Origin: Evtepia gabavorous
GTDB taxonomy: Bacteria; Bacillota; Clostridia; Oscillospirales; Oscillospiraceae
DNA length: 64,000 nt
Direction: 5' to 3'
Assembly: GCF_003425665.1 (NCBI RefSeq)
Contig: NZ_QQRQ01000003.1
Coordinates: 1 to 64,000, forward strand
Shown piece by piece: positions 15,458 through 23,442 of the stretch. How positions within the stretch are numbered: position 1 is the first letter of the stretch; every line of letters starts with the position of its first letter. A program made the translations under genes and the position numbers. Under the pieces are notes generated by a model that was not told the origin of the DNA, searched no databases, and saw only the letters and a list, made by a program, of their open reading frames with translations.

Positions 15458-17500
15458 CTAATCAGCGGGATGCCGCTGCTTTTTGTAATCTTTGGGGTTG
15501 ATACCGTATTTGTTCATTTTCCGGTAAAGGGTGCTCAAGGGCATGGAGAGGGCAGCGGTGGTCTCCTTTGCGTTGCCGCCGCAGGCCTTCAAGGTATCGA
15601 CGATCCGCTGGGATTCCTCCAGGTTGGCCCGGGAGTAAGGGGAAGCGGGATCTGCTGGAGGAGCGGATGGAAGGGTATCCTGGAGTTCTGATTTGGCGTC
15701 CTGGGACTGCTTTGCCTTGCCGGCATAGTAACTGCTCAGCAGATTGGTGGGCAGATCACTGAGATGAAGCACAGGACCCTCCGCCGTGTGGAGGAGCTCT
15801 TCGATGACCGACTCCACCTCCCGGGTATTGCCAGGCCAGTGGTATTGGAGGAATGCGGCGGCGGCCTCCTCGTCCAGGGAAACTGCGGCAGTACCAGCGG
15901 TAAAGGACTCTTGCGCGATGAAATGGTTGACGATGGGGAAGATATCCTCTTTCCGCTCCCGGAGGGGAGGAATTGTAATGGCAAGTGCGTTGAGACGGTA
16001 ATACAGGTCGGCACGAAAGTTCTTTTTCTGCACCGCCGAGAGAAGGTTCACCGTGGTGGCTACAATGAGCTTAAAGGAGACGCTCTTGGGATATTTGCCA
16101 CCCAAACGGGTCACTTGGCCGGTTTGCAGGACCTGTAAAAGGGAGGCCTGGGCCTCCAGAGAGAGACAGTCGATTTCGTCCAGGAAAAGGGTTCCGCCGT
16201 TGGCCTGCTCGAACTTTCCGGTGTAGCCATTTTCTTTCCCGCCGCAGAATACGCCGCCTTCGTAGCCGAAGAGCTCACTCTCCAGCAGCCCTCTTGGAAT
16301 TTTGCCGCAGTTAAGGCAGACGAAGGGGCCCTTTACCCAGGGGCTTTCGTTGTGGATGGCCTGGGCCAGAATCTCCTTTCCCGTGCCGGGCTCTCCAAAG
16401 ATCAGTGTGGGTGTGGCAGTCGTTGCGGCAATTCTACCCATGGTCTGTACCGATTGAATGGAAGGGGAGGTCCCAATGATGGAGTCAAAGGTGTAATGGG
16501 CGGAAAATTCATTGCTGCGATAAACCAGACGAGTCAGCGCGGATTGGTCTTCCAGTTTGATCAGCGTTGTATGCAGTCCCGTTTGGTCGCTGGTGGGAAG
16601 GACCGTTAGGCTGACATCCAGCGGTGTTTGATAACGGTTCAGAATGGTGCACTCCATGGAAGAGATCCTTTGTGACAGACCCTGGGCAGGGGCCGGCAGG
16701 GAATCCTGCCGGAGTACGGAATAGATAGACTGACCAATCAAGAGGTCCTCGCTGATACGAAGGACAGAGCGGGCTTTGGCGTTGTGATGAATGATGACTT
16801 TGTGGTCATCGAGGACCAGAATTCCCTCTGTAAAAGCGTCCAGGGCAGAGGTGAGAACCGCATTGGTCTGCCGGAAAGAGAGCTCCCGCTCAATGCTGTT
16901 GATGGCTGACTCCAGCATAGTTAGAGCGGAGGGATGATAGTTGGCCAGAGGACCGGAGATATCCACGCACCCTATCAGATGATGGAACTGATCGTGGATG
17001 GGAGCTGCATAGCAGATGCTGTTGTGGAAACGCTGCTGAAAGTGCTCTGGACCGAAGACCATCACTGGTTTTTCCAGAGAAAGACAGAGGGAAATTCCGT
17101 TGGTACCGGACTCTTCCTCTGAGAATATGGTTCCATTGCTGATCGGGTACTGGATAGGAGGGGCTTGGGAGGTTCCATCGTCAAAGATGGTATCTAAAAT
17201 ACAGCCGTGGGCGTCCACGATGGTGATTTGATGCTTGGTCTCCCGCAGGTATTGAAAGAGGTTCATTAAATATGGACGGGCAATGCGGATAAGCTGAGCA
17301 TTGTCTTGGACCAGTGCCTGGAGGTGGTCTGAGGGAATGGTTTTCTCAAGGGCAAAGGGATCTGCCTGCCCCTTGGAGCGCCGCCAAGAATCGACGATTT
17401 CTGGTCGAACACCAGGGATTTGCTCGGGGACAGATTCTGGTCCGGCAACGTAACGTGTCCAGGCCGTCTGAATCCGCTGGAAATCCAGGTTTTCTTTCAT
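15458..17500 (-). CDS. AcoR-like enhancer-binding transcriptional activator (NtrC/AAA+ type)
   Basis: A 680-residue regulator: N-terminal GAF-like sensor (about 60-205), PAS domain (about 210-320), AAA+ ATPase (about 338-565) with Walker A GEPGTGKE at 369-376, Walker B TLFLDE at 437-442 and RADLYYRLN, and a C-terminal Fis-type HTH (about 643-667). The sigma-54-contacting GAFTGA loop is altered to GVFCGG (416-421), losing the conserved threonine. Start ATG at 17500 has GGAAGGA upstream; the longer frame has no ribosome site. It is divergent from the ThDP-enzyme operon, its likely target (inference). Confidence 0.88.
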   Translation of the reverse strand: MKENLDFQRIQTAWTRYVAGPESVPEQIPGVRPEIVDSWRRSKGQADPFALEKTIPSDHLQALVQDNAQLIRIARPYLMNLFQYLRETKHQITIVDAHGCILDTIFDDGTSQAPPIQYPISNGTIFSEEESGTNGISLCLSLEKPVMVFGPEHFQQRFHNSICYAAPIHDQFHHLIGCVDISGPLANYHPSALTMLESAINSIERELSFRQTNAVLTSALDAFTEGILVLDDHKVIIHHNAKARSVLRISEDLLIGQSIYSVLRQDSLPAPAQGLSQRISSMECTILNRYQTPLDVSLTVLPTSDQTGLHTTLIKLEDQSALTRLVYRSNEFSAHYTFDSIIGTSPSIQSVQTMGRIAATTATPTLIFGEPGTGKEILAQAIHNESPWVKGPFVCLNCGKIPRGLLESELFGYEGGVFCGGKENGYTGKFEQANGGTLFLDEIDCLSLEAQASLLQVLQTGQVTRLGGKYPKSVSFKLIVATTVNLLSAVQKKNFRADLYYRLNALAITIPPLRERKEDIFPIVNHFIAQESFTAGTAAVSLDEEAAAAFLQYHWPGNTREVESVIEELLHTAEGPVLHLSDLPTNLLSSYYAGKAKQSQDAKSELQDTLPSAPPADPASPYSRANLEESQRIVDTLKACGGNAKETTAALSMPLSTLYRKMNKYGINPKDYKKQRHPAD

Positions 17501-17839
17501 GGTATCCTTCCTTCCCCAAAACGAGAATTTTCTACGATAGAAAAAATCTAACACAAAAATAAGAAAAACACAAGAGATTTCTTGAAGAATCAAGAAAAAA
17601 CAACGCACTCTATTTGGTGAAAAAGAAGAAATGAGAAATTATCACTTTGAATTCTTGAAAAGCTGGGGGAAAACTGATAATATTATCACCAGAAGGCGCG
17701 AGAATTTTTGGAGGAAATGAGAAAAATGAGAGAGAAAACGCTATGCCTGCTTTTGGCAGACCAAGGGTTTGGCGTATCTCTGTCTCACGACGTTCTCCAA
17801 AACGCGATCTTAAACCATTACGATTTGGGAGGATGCATC
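17501..17839. promoter_or_regulatory. Divergent control region with three palindromes
   Basis: AT-rich 339-base region between the activator and the ThDP-enzyme gene. It holds TTTTCTAcgaTAGAAAA (17528-17544), TTTCTTGAagaaTCAAGAAA (17578-17597) and the perfect palindrome TGATAATATTATCA (17675-17688). The first two share a TTTCT...AGAAA frame and are candidate activator sites. No convincing -24/-12 (GG-N10-GC) sigma-54 promoter was found. Confidence 0.55.
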
Positions 17840-19654
17840 ATGATTTACAAACCAGACAAAGTGTCAAAAATGAAAGGTGCGGACATCATCGCAGAGTACA
17901 TGATGAAGGAAAAAATCCCCTATATGATCGGGTACGCCGGTCACGGTGCCATTGGGATGCTGGATTCCTTCTTCAACAAGCAGGACGACATCAAAATTGT
18001 ATGGCCCCGGATTGAGACCGCCTGTGGCTTTATGGCCGACGCCTATTTCCGGGTGACCAAACAGCCTCTGCCGGTCTATGTCTCCACCGGTCCGGGACCG
18101 GCTCTTTCCACCTGTGCGGTGGCCAATGCGTTTTATGACTCATCTGCGTTTCTGCAATTTACCGGGCAGGCCCCCTTGTCCCAGTTTGACACAGGAGCCC
18201 TCCAGGAGCAGTACCGGTATCACCAAGCGGATTTCTCCACGGCTATCCAGCCCTATGTTAAACAGAGCTATCAGGCTGTGACCGCCGGACAGCTGTCCTC
18301 CTTCCTGCCAAAAGCTTTCAAGCTGATGAAGACGGGACGACCGGGACCAGTACATATTGAGGTGCCCTATGATGTCTACCAACTGGAGGCAGAGACTGTT
18401 GTGGCAGACCCCATTGACTGGTCGGATTCCATTGCCTGGCGGACTGGCGCGGAGGACCGGGTTATCGGCTCGATCCTGCAAAAGCTGAAAGAGGCCAAGC
18501 GGCCCCTGATTCTGGCCGGCGGCGGGGTCAACCACTCCTCTGCCCAGGAACAGCTGCGGGTATTTGCGGAGACGATGAATATCCCGGTGATTACCTCTCT
18601 CATGGGGAAGTCCTCTCTGCCGGAGAGCCATCCGCTGTGCTTGGGTGTCAACGGAACCTGGGGACACTATCCAGCGGTGGAGGCTGCCCGGAACGCCGAC
18701 ATCATCCTGGCCCTGGGTTGCCGCTTCAATGATCTGCACACTGCCACCTGGCAGCCGGGCTTTGCCTACAACTTCCCTGTGACCAAGCTCATTCAGGTGG
18801 ACATTGACGCCTCTGAAATCGCCCGAAACTATCCGGTGGATGTGGGCGTTGTGGGAGATATCCGCACAGTTCTGACCCAACTGATCGACATGGCACAGGA
18901 GAAACAGGTGACCGGAGACTACACCGTGTGGCACCAGGAGATCGCCGGGTATCGAAAGGAATGGGGGGACTTCATTACACCCTATGGTCAGAGTGATGCC
19001 GATCCCATTGACCCCCGCCGTCTGATCACCGACATCCGCAAGGTAGCCCCCAAAGACGCCATTATGTTCTCCGACGTGGGCAACAACCAGCCTTGGGTGG
19101 AGCAGTATTGGACCACCGAGGTTCCCAACACCCATTTCACAGCAGGCGGATTCGCGGCCATGGGCTTTGGTGTGGTCGGCGTCCTGGGTGCCAAGCTGGC
19201 CCGGCCGGAGACCACCTGCATTAACGTCTGCGGCGACGGCGGCTTCATGATGATGCCCCATGCGGTGGCCACTGCGGTGCAGTATAATCTGCCCTGTGTT
19301 TGGATTGTCATGAACAACTATGCCATTGGCGCCATCCGGGACCTGCAGAAATTCTATTATGGCGGCCGGATCATTGGGACCAGCTTTGAGAAGTATGAGG
19401 GCAGAACCTACCACGATGGCGAACTGTGGAATCCTGATTTTGCTGCTATGGCCCGGTCCATGGGCGGACAGGGCGTTACGGTCACCAAACCCGGTGAGAT
19501 TGCCGGCGCGGTAGAGCACGCCATCCAGTCCGGCCTGCCCACGGTCATTGACGTGAAGATTGACCGGGATATCACCGTCCCTCTGACAACGACTTGGCAG
19601 ATGCCCCCCATCCCGCCCGCTCTGCCCACCTTCGGAAAGATCAAGGTGCGCTGA
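17840..19654 (+). CDS. Thiamine-diphosphate-dependent enzyme (acetolactate synthase-like)
   Basis: ThDP enzyme of the acetolactate synthase/benzoylformate decarboxylase group, 604 residues. N-terminal Pyr domain with the activating Glu in WPRIETACGFMADAY and STGPGPA; central domain (PLILAGGGVNHSS...); C-terminal PP domain with NVCGDGGFMM and MNNYAIG, the GDG-N27-NN ThDP/Mg motif. No ilvN-type regulatory subunit, ilvC or ilvD is nearby, so a catabolic lyase or carboligase is likelier than valine synthesis. Start ATG 17840 has GGGAGG seven bases before it; the open frame 44 codons upstream lacks support. Confidence 0.85.
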   Translation: MIYKPDKVSKMKGADIIAEYMMKEKIPYMIGYAGHGAIGMLDSFFNKQDDIKIVWPRIETACGFMADAYFRVTKQPLPVYVSTGPGPALSTCAVANAFYDSSAFLQFTGQAPLSQFDTGALQEQYRYHQADFSTAIQPYVKQSYQAVTAGQLSSFLPKAFKLMKTGRPGPVHIEVPYDVYQLEAETVVADPIDWSDSIAWRTGAEDRVIGSILQKLKEAKRPLILAGGGVNHSSAQEQLRVFAETMNIPVITSLMGKSSLPESHPLCLGVNGTWGHYPAVEAARNADIILALGCRFNDLHTATWQPGFAYNFPVTKLIQVDIDASEIARNYPVDVGVVGDIRTVLTQLIDMAQEKQVTGDYTVWHQEIAGYRKEWGDFITPYGQSDADPIDPRRLITDIRKVAPKDAIMFSDVGNNQPWVEQYWTTEVPNTHFTAGGFAAMGFGVVGVLGAKLARPETTCINVCGDGGFMMMPHAVATAVQYNLPCVWIVMNNYAIGAIRDLQKFYYGGRIIGTSFEKYEGRTYHDGELWNPDFAAMARSMGGQGVTVTKPGEIAGAVEHAIQSGLPTVIDVKIDRDITVPLTTTWQMPPIPPALPTFGKIKVR

Positions 19655-19678
19655 AAAGCGGAAGGTTTGGCAAATGGC

Positions 19679-19700
19679 GGGAGAGGATAAACCCTCTCCC
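19679..19700 (+). other. Intercistronic hairpin
   Basis: GGGAGAGG/CCTCTCCC with a 6-base loop between the ThDP-enzyme gene and the next gene, no T run; more likely an RNA-stability or processing element than a terminator. Confidence 0.45.
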
Positions 19701-19721
19701 GTCCAAGAAAGGAGTTCTGCT

Positions 19722-20486
19722 ATGGAGGCAATGGAACGATGGCTGTCCTCCCAGCAGGGAGACCTTTCTGCCCCGGGACTGCATCTGTTGGAAGCGGCCC
19801 TGGCAAGCTGGCGTTATTGTCCAGCAGGCGTGCTTCCAGAAGGGCTGAGGGAAGACCTTCAGCAGGCCTTGGGAGAGGAAGAGGTCCAGGCAGCGGTGTC
19901 GAATCTGCTGGCCTGCCACATTTTAGAGGAGGTGCCGGGACAGGAATCCTCTGGACTCCGCCTGCGGGAGGAAGCGAGAACTACGGTATCCGCCTACCTT
20001 CGTCGGACGCGGGAAAAAGTTCTGTGGAGAACGGCACAGGGGATGGTGACAGGGGAGACATATCTTTTCCAACTGGTGCAATACTTACAGCAGTTGGAAC
20101 CATCCTGTACAGTGGCAACGGGACAGGATGGGGAACTTTTCCTCACTGTGGAAGGGGAGCGTTACCAAATTTGGAGAACCCTCTCTCCCTTTTGGTTGCC
20201 CTTGGCGGTGAAAGAGGAGGATGGGGACAGGATCCTTGTCTTTGGTCCCTTTGCGGCCCAAGACTGGGGACGGCTTTACCCCTACTATGATTGGGAGGCC
20301 TTTCGGGACACAATCGCGCTGTATGATCCCTGGCGCCAAGAAAAGATGAGCTTGTGTAGAGGGCGCGTGCCGGTGTACATTGATTGGTTCCACCGGGATC
20401 AATATCAGGGCAGATTCTCCATCCCTGTCAAGTTCTGTGACGTCCTGCATCAGCTGGGACTGATGCGATACAACGATGAGCGATAA
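19722..20486 (+). CDS. Unrecognised protein
   Basis: 254 residues, soluble, no family recognised. The N-terminal half is helical and Leu/Gln/Glu-rich with acidic patches; the C-terminal half is rich in aromatic residues (YQIWRTLSPFWLPL; RLYPYYDWEAF; VYIDWFHRDQY). Start set at the ATG after AAAGGAG. It lies between the ThDP enzyme and a queuosine-precursor-type transporter, all on one strand. No transmembrane helix or catalytic motif was seen. Confidence 0.7.
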   Translation: MEAMERWLSSQQGDLSAPGLHLLEAALASWRYCPAGVLPEGLREDLQQALGEEEVQAAVSNLLACHILEEVPGQESSGLRLREEARTTVSAYLRRTREKVLWRTAQGMVTGETYLFQLVQYLQQLEPSCTVATGQDGELFLTVEGERYQIWRTLSPFWLPLAVKEEDGDRILVFGPFAAQDWGRLYPYYDWEAFRDTIALYDPWRQEKMSLCRGRVPVYIDWFHRDQYQGRFSIPVKFCDVLHQLGLMRYNDER

Positions 20487-20546
20487 AGGGGTGGGAATGC
20501 AACAATCAATGCGATTAGAAAAAAGAAAGGAAAAGAGGTGCAGGCA

Positions 20547-21248
20547 ATGACAAATGAACTCCTGTTGGTTGGAACGCTGGTAGCCTACTTTGGATTTATG
20601 CTCCTGGCGTACAAGCTGTTTGGCCGGGCGGGATTGTATGGATTCACCATATTTGCCACCGTGGTGGGAAATATCGAGGTGTTGTTGTTGGTCAATGCCT
20701 TTGGCATGGACCAAACCTTAGGCAACGTCATCTTCGCCACGACCTATTCTGCGGCCAAAATTTTAAGTGAAATGGAGGGTGAAAAGGGACCGGACTACGC
20801 AAAGAAAGCCACTTGGCTTAGTGTGGGGACCACCGGGGTGTTTATGCTCATCACCCAGACGTGGGCCTGGTACGCGCCGGCGGATGGAGGACTGCTCCAG
20901 CAGGTGTTCTCGAACTCGCCCCGGATCATGCTTTCCAGCCTGGTGGTGTATGCCATCTGTATGCTGGTGCAGATTGCGGCTTACAAGTTCATTTGGACGC
21001 TGCAAAAGCATCGGGAAAGCGGACAATGGGTCCGGGCAGGTGTATCCACCCTGTTTACCCAGCTGGTTAATACCATCCTCTTTACGCTGTTCGCCTTCCT
21101 CGGTGTCTATGAATTTAGCGTGATGGTTGACATTATGCTGGCAAGCTATATTATCTTTATTGTCACATCGTTTTGGGATACGCTTGTCCAGATCGTGGCA
21201 AAGAAAACTTGTAAAAAGAGCAACATTCTATTTAAGGAGATTGACTGA
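20547..21248 (+). CDS. Queuosine-precursor-type transporter (YhhQ/VUT family)
   Basis: Integral membrane protein of 233 residues and about six helices. The motif NIEVLLLVNAFGMDQTLGNVIFATTYSAAKILSEMEG corresponds to the family signature in which YhhQ has the segment ending in TDVLTEVYG. YhhQ imports 7-deazaguanine precursors of the tRNA base queuosine; other family members have unknown cargo. No tgt, queA or other que gene is in the window, so cargo is uncertain. Start at the ATG 20547 with AGAGG eight bases before; a GTG three codons upstream overlaps that site. Confidence 0.75.
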   Translation: MTNELLLVGTLVAYFGFMLLAYKLFGRAGLYGFTIFATVVGNIEVLLLVNAFGMDQTLGNVIFATTYSAAKILSEMEGEKGPDYAKKATWLSVGTTGVFMLITQTWAWYAPADGGLLQQVFSNSPRIMLSSLVVYAICMLVQIAAYKFIWTLQKHRESGQWVRAGVSTLFTQLVNTILFTLFAFLGVYEFSVMVDIMLASYIIFIVTSFWDTLVQIVAKKTCKKSNILFKEID

Positions 21249-21250
21249 CG

Positions 21251-21901
21251 ATGAAAGTTTTGGTAACCGGAACCAGCACGGGAATCGGCCGTGGGATCGC
21301 AGAGAAATTTTTGGCTGAGGGCTATGATGTCATCGGATTTGATGTGGCGGAGAGCACCATTGACCATGATAGATACACCCATTACATCGTAGATGTTGCC
21401 TGCCAGGAGCAGCTTCCTGAGATTGGCGAAGTGGATATACTTATTAATAACGCAGGCGTCCAGGATAGCGGACGTGACATTGATGTCAACCTGCGGGGTA
21501 CCATTTACTGCACGGAAAAGTATGGGATTCAGCCCAACATTAAGGCGATCATCATGACGGCCTCTGTCAGTGCCCACAACGGCGCGGAGTTCCCGGAATA
21601 CTGTGCCAGCAAGGGCGGTGTACTGGCCTATACCAAGAATGTGGCGCTGCGAGTGGCCAAGTACGGGGCGACCTGTAACAGCATCTCCGCCGGTGGCGTG
21701 ATCACGGAGCTCAATGCACACATCCTGGAAAACAAGTCGCTGTGGGACCAGGTCATGGCGGAAACGCTGATCCCCAAATGGGCTACGGTAGAGGAGATGG
21801 CGGAGTGGACCTATTTCCTGGCGGTGGTGAACAAGAGCATGACTGCGCAGGATGTTCTAATTGACAACGGAGAGATTGCCAAGGCCAATTTCGTCTGGTA
21901 A
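21251..21901 (+). CDS. Short-chain dehydrogenase/reductase (SDR)
   Basis: NAD(P)-dependent oxidoreductase of 216 residues, at the short end of classical SDRs. Cofactor motif TGTSTGIG at 6-13, NNAG at 66-69, Ser105/Ser107 and the catalytic Y117-C-A-S-K121. The segment between NNAG and the active site is short. Asp31 after the second strand (GFDV) favours NAD over NADP (inference). It begins two bases after the transporter gene. Confidence 0.88.
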   Translation: MKVLVTGTSTGIGRGIAEKFLAEGYDVIGFDVAESTIDHDRYTHYIVDVACQEQLPEIGEVDILINNAGVQDSGRDIDVNLRGTIYCTEKYGIQPNIKAIIMTASVSAHNGAEFPEYCASKGGVLAYTKNVALRVAKYGATCNSISAGGVITELNAHILENKSLWDQVMAETLIPKWATVEEMAEWTYFLAVVNKSMTAQDVLIDNGEIAKANFVW

Positions 21902-21919
21902 CCGATTGCTTCCCGAACG

Positions 21920-21949
21920 GGGGCAGAGGGACTTACAGCCCTCTGCCCC
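21920..21949 (+). other. GC-rich hairpin before the permease gene
   Basis: GGGGCAGAGGG pairs perfectly with CCCTCTGCCCC around an 8-base loop, 19 bases after the SDR stop; no T run follows, so read-through to the permease is likely. Confidence 0.5.
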
Positions 21950-22037
21950 TGGTATCAAAGGAATTGCATTCCTGCCCCCGGACGAAGCGCCGGAATCCCC
22001 CGGGTTTTGGACCGCGATAAAAATAGGAGGGACGGCC

Positions 22038-23357
22038 ATGAAGCGTGAACGGGAGACAGTACACCAGCGGGGCAGGCTGGTTTATCAGCTGGAGGAAACC
22101 CCGCCTATGGGCAGACGCCTTCTCTACGCCATGCAGTTTGTGATTATCTTCATTGGTTCCATTGTGCTGGTGCCGATGCTTGCCGCGGACGATCTGGGTT
22201 GGGGACCAGAGCAGGTCACATTCCTGCTCCAGTGTGCCATCTTTACAGGGGGCATCGCCACTTTTGTCCAGGCCAAGGGCCTGGGACCGGTGGGGGCCCG
22301 GCTTCCGATCCTTCTGGGGACGACGTTTGTGGTGATCACGCCGCTGGTGGCAATCACCACGGAGTATGGGTATGACGCGTTCCTGGGCGCGGTCATTGCC
22401 GGGGGCGTGGTTTATGTCCTTCTGGCATGGTTTGGCTTCCGATTCCTGCGTAAGTTGTTCAGCAGCACGGTTTCCGGTACCCTGGTGATCTCCATCGCGC
22501 TGACGCTGGCCCCCTCCTGCGCGGATATGATGGCAGGGGGCAGTAACCCAGTGGGCGGCGGTTACAACGGATGGCAGAACTGGGTTCTGGCGGTAATTAC
22601 TATGGGAATCTGCCTGGTGGGCCACTGTTTTGGAAAGGGATTTCTTAAAACCACCAGCCTATTTTTCGGGTTGGCCACTGGATATATACTGGCGCTGGTC
22701 ATGGGGGTGATTCCCTTTGACAAGGTGGAGGAAGCGGCATGGATTTCTCTTCCCAGGCCTTTTACCTATGGGGTGTCTTTCCACCTCCAACCGATCCTGA
22801 TTATGGTGGTGATTTATTTGGTGACTGCGGTGGAGTTTATTGGGGACACCACGGCCACCGCTATGGTCTGTGAGGACCGGCTGCCCACCCAGCGGGAGCT
22901 GCGGGGCGGAATCCTCTGCGATGCACTCTCCAGTGTTTTGTCTGGGGTATTCAATTTTGCCCCCAATATTTCTTACAGTGACGGTGTGGGGATCATTGGA
23001 AGTACCCGGGTGGCCAGCCGGACGGTTATGATGACCAGTGGAGTTCTCATTACCCTGGCAGGGCTGGTTCCCAAATTCTCGGCGCTGCTGTATACAATGC
23101 CCGCTCCTGTCTTGGGAGGTGCATGCCTTTTCCTGACGGGGATTATGCTCATGGCAGGCATTGAAGTGGTTCTGACGCAGCCGCTGACCCTCCGCAATTC
23201 TGTTATCATCGGGACATCTCTGGCGGTTGGGATTGGGTTCGGGTTCAGCGGTGTTTTGGAACAGGTGCCAGTGCTGGTACGTACCCTGTTCAGCGGGATT
23301 CCTGGAACTGCGTTGACAGGGGTATTTCTCAACCTGGTGTTGCCATCAAATCACTGA
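22038..23357 (+). CDS. NCS2 family nucleobase (uracil/xanthine-type) permease
   Basis: Proton- or Na+-coupled nucleobase transporter, 439 residues, about 14 membrane spans. Family features: QFVIIFIGSIVLVPML in helix 1, an EFIGDTTATAM segment carrying the substrate-binding Glu of helix 8, and NFAPNISYSDGVGIIGSTRVASR in helix 10, equivalent to the QNxG region of NCS2. The usual Gln before Asn is replaced by Pro here, so the substrate may differ from uracil or xanthine. Start chosen after AGGAGGG. Ends at a strong terminator. Confidence 0.85.
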   Translation: MKRERETVHQRGRLVYQLEETPPMGRRLLYAMQFVIIFIGSIVLVPMLAADDLGWGPEQVTFLLQCAIFTGGIATFVQAKGLGPVGARLPILLGTTFVVITPLVAITTEYGYDAFLGAVIAGGVVYVLLAWFGFRFLRKLFSSTVSGTLVISIALTLAPSCADMMAGGSNPVGGGYNGWQNWVLAVITMGICLVGHCFGKGFLKTTSLFFGLATGYILALVMGVIPFDKVEEAAWISLPRPFTYGVSFHLQPILIMVVIYLVTAVEFIGDTTATAMVCEDRLPTQRELRGGILCDALSSVLSGVFNFAPNISYSDGVGIIGSTRVASRTVMMTSGVLITLAGLVPKFSALLYTMPAPVLGGACLFLTGIMLMAGIEVVLTQPLTLRNSVIIGTSLAVGIGFGFSGVLEQVPVLVRTLFSGIPGTALTGVFLNLVLPSNH

Positions 23358-23377
23358 TATTTCCTCCCTGTCTTGAT

Positions 23378-23423
23378 AAAAGCCCTTTCCCCCAGTGGAT
23401 TCCACTGGGGGAAAGGGCTTTTT
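23378..23423. terminator. Strong shared intrinsic terminator
   Basis: A 21-bp stem (23378-23398 with 23402-23422) with a 3-base loop, T run on the plus side and A run at its left foot; serves the convergent permease and glycosyltransferase genes. Confidence 0.9.
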
Positions 23424-23442
23424 GGGTTGTTGTATCCTGGGA

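Noticed and set aside
17708-17839. 44-codon N-terminal extension of the ThDP enzyme
   Set aside because: Not part of the family N terminus; the ATG at 17840 has an ideal GGGAGG site.
17600-17839. Sigma-54 (-24/-12) promoter for the ThDP-enzyme gene
   Set aside because: Scanned for GG-N10-GC with TGGCAC/TTGC context; only partial matches found.
18140-19519. 459-codon minus-strand frame inside the ThDP-enzyme gene
   Set aside because: Antisense shadow of a well-supported gene; no motif, and it arises from high-GC codon bias.
20487-20546. preQ1 riboswitch before the YhhQ-type transporter
   Set aside because: Only 60 bases, and no H-type pseudoknot or conserved A-rich tail was recognisable.
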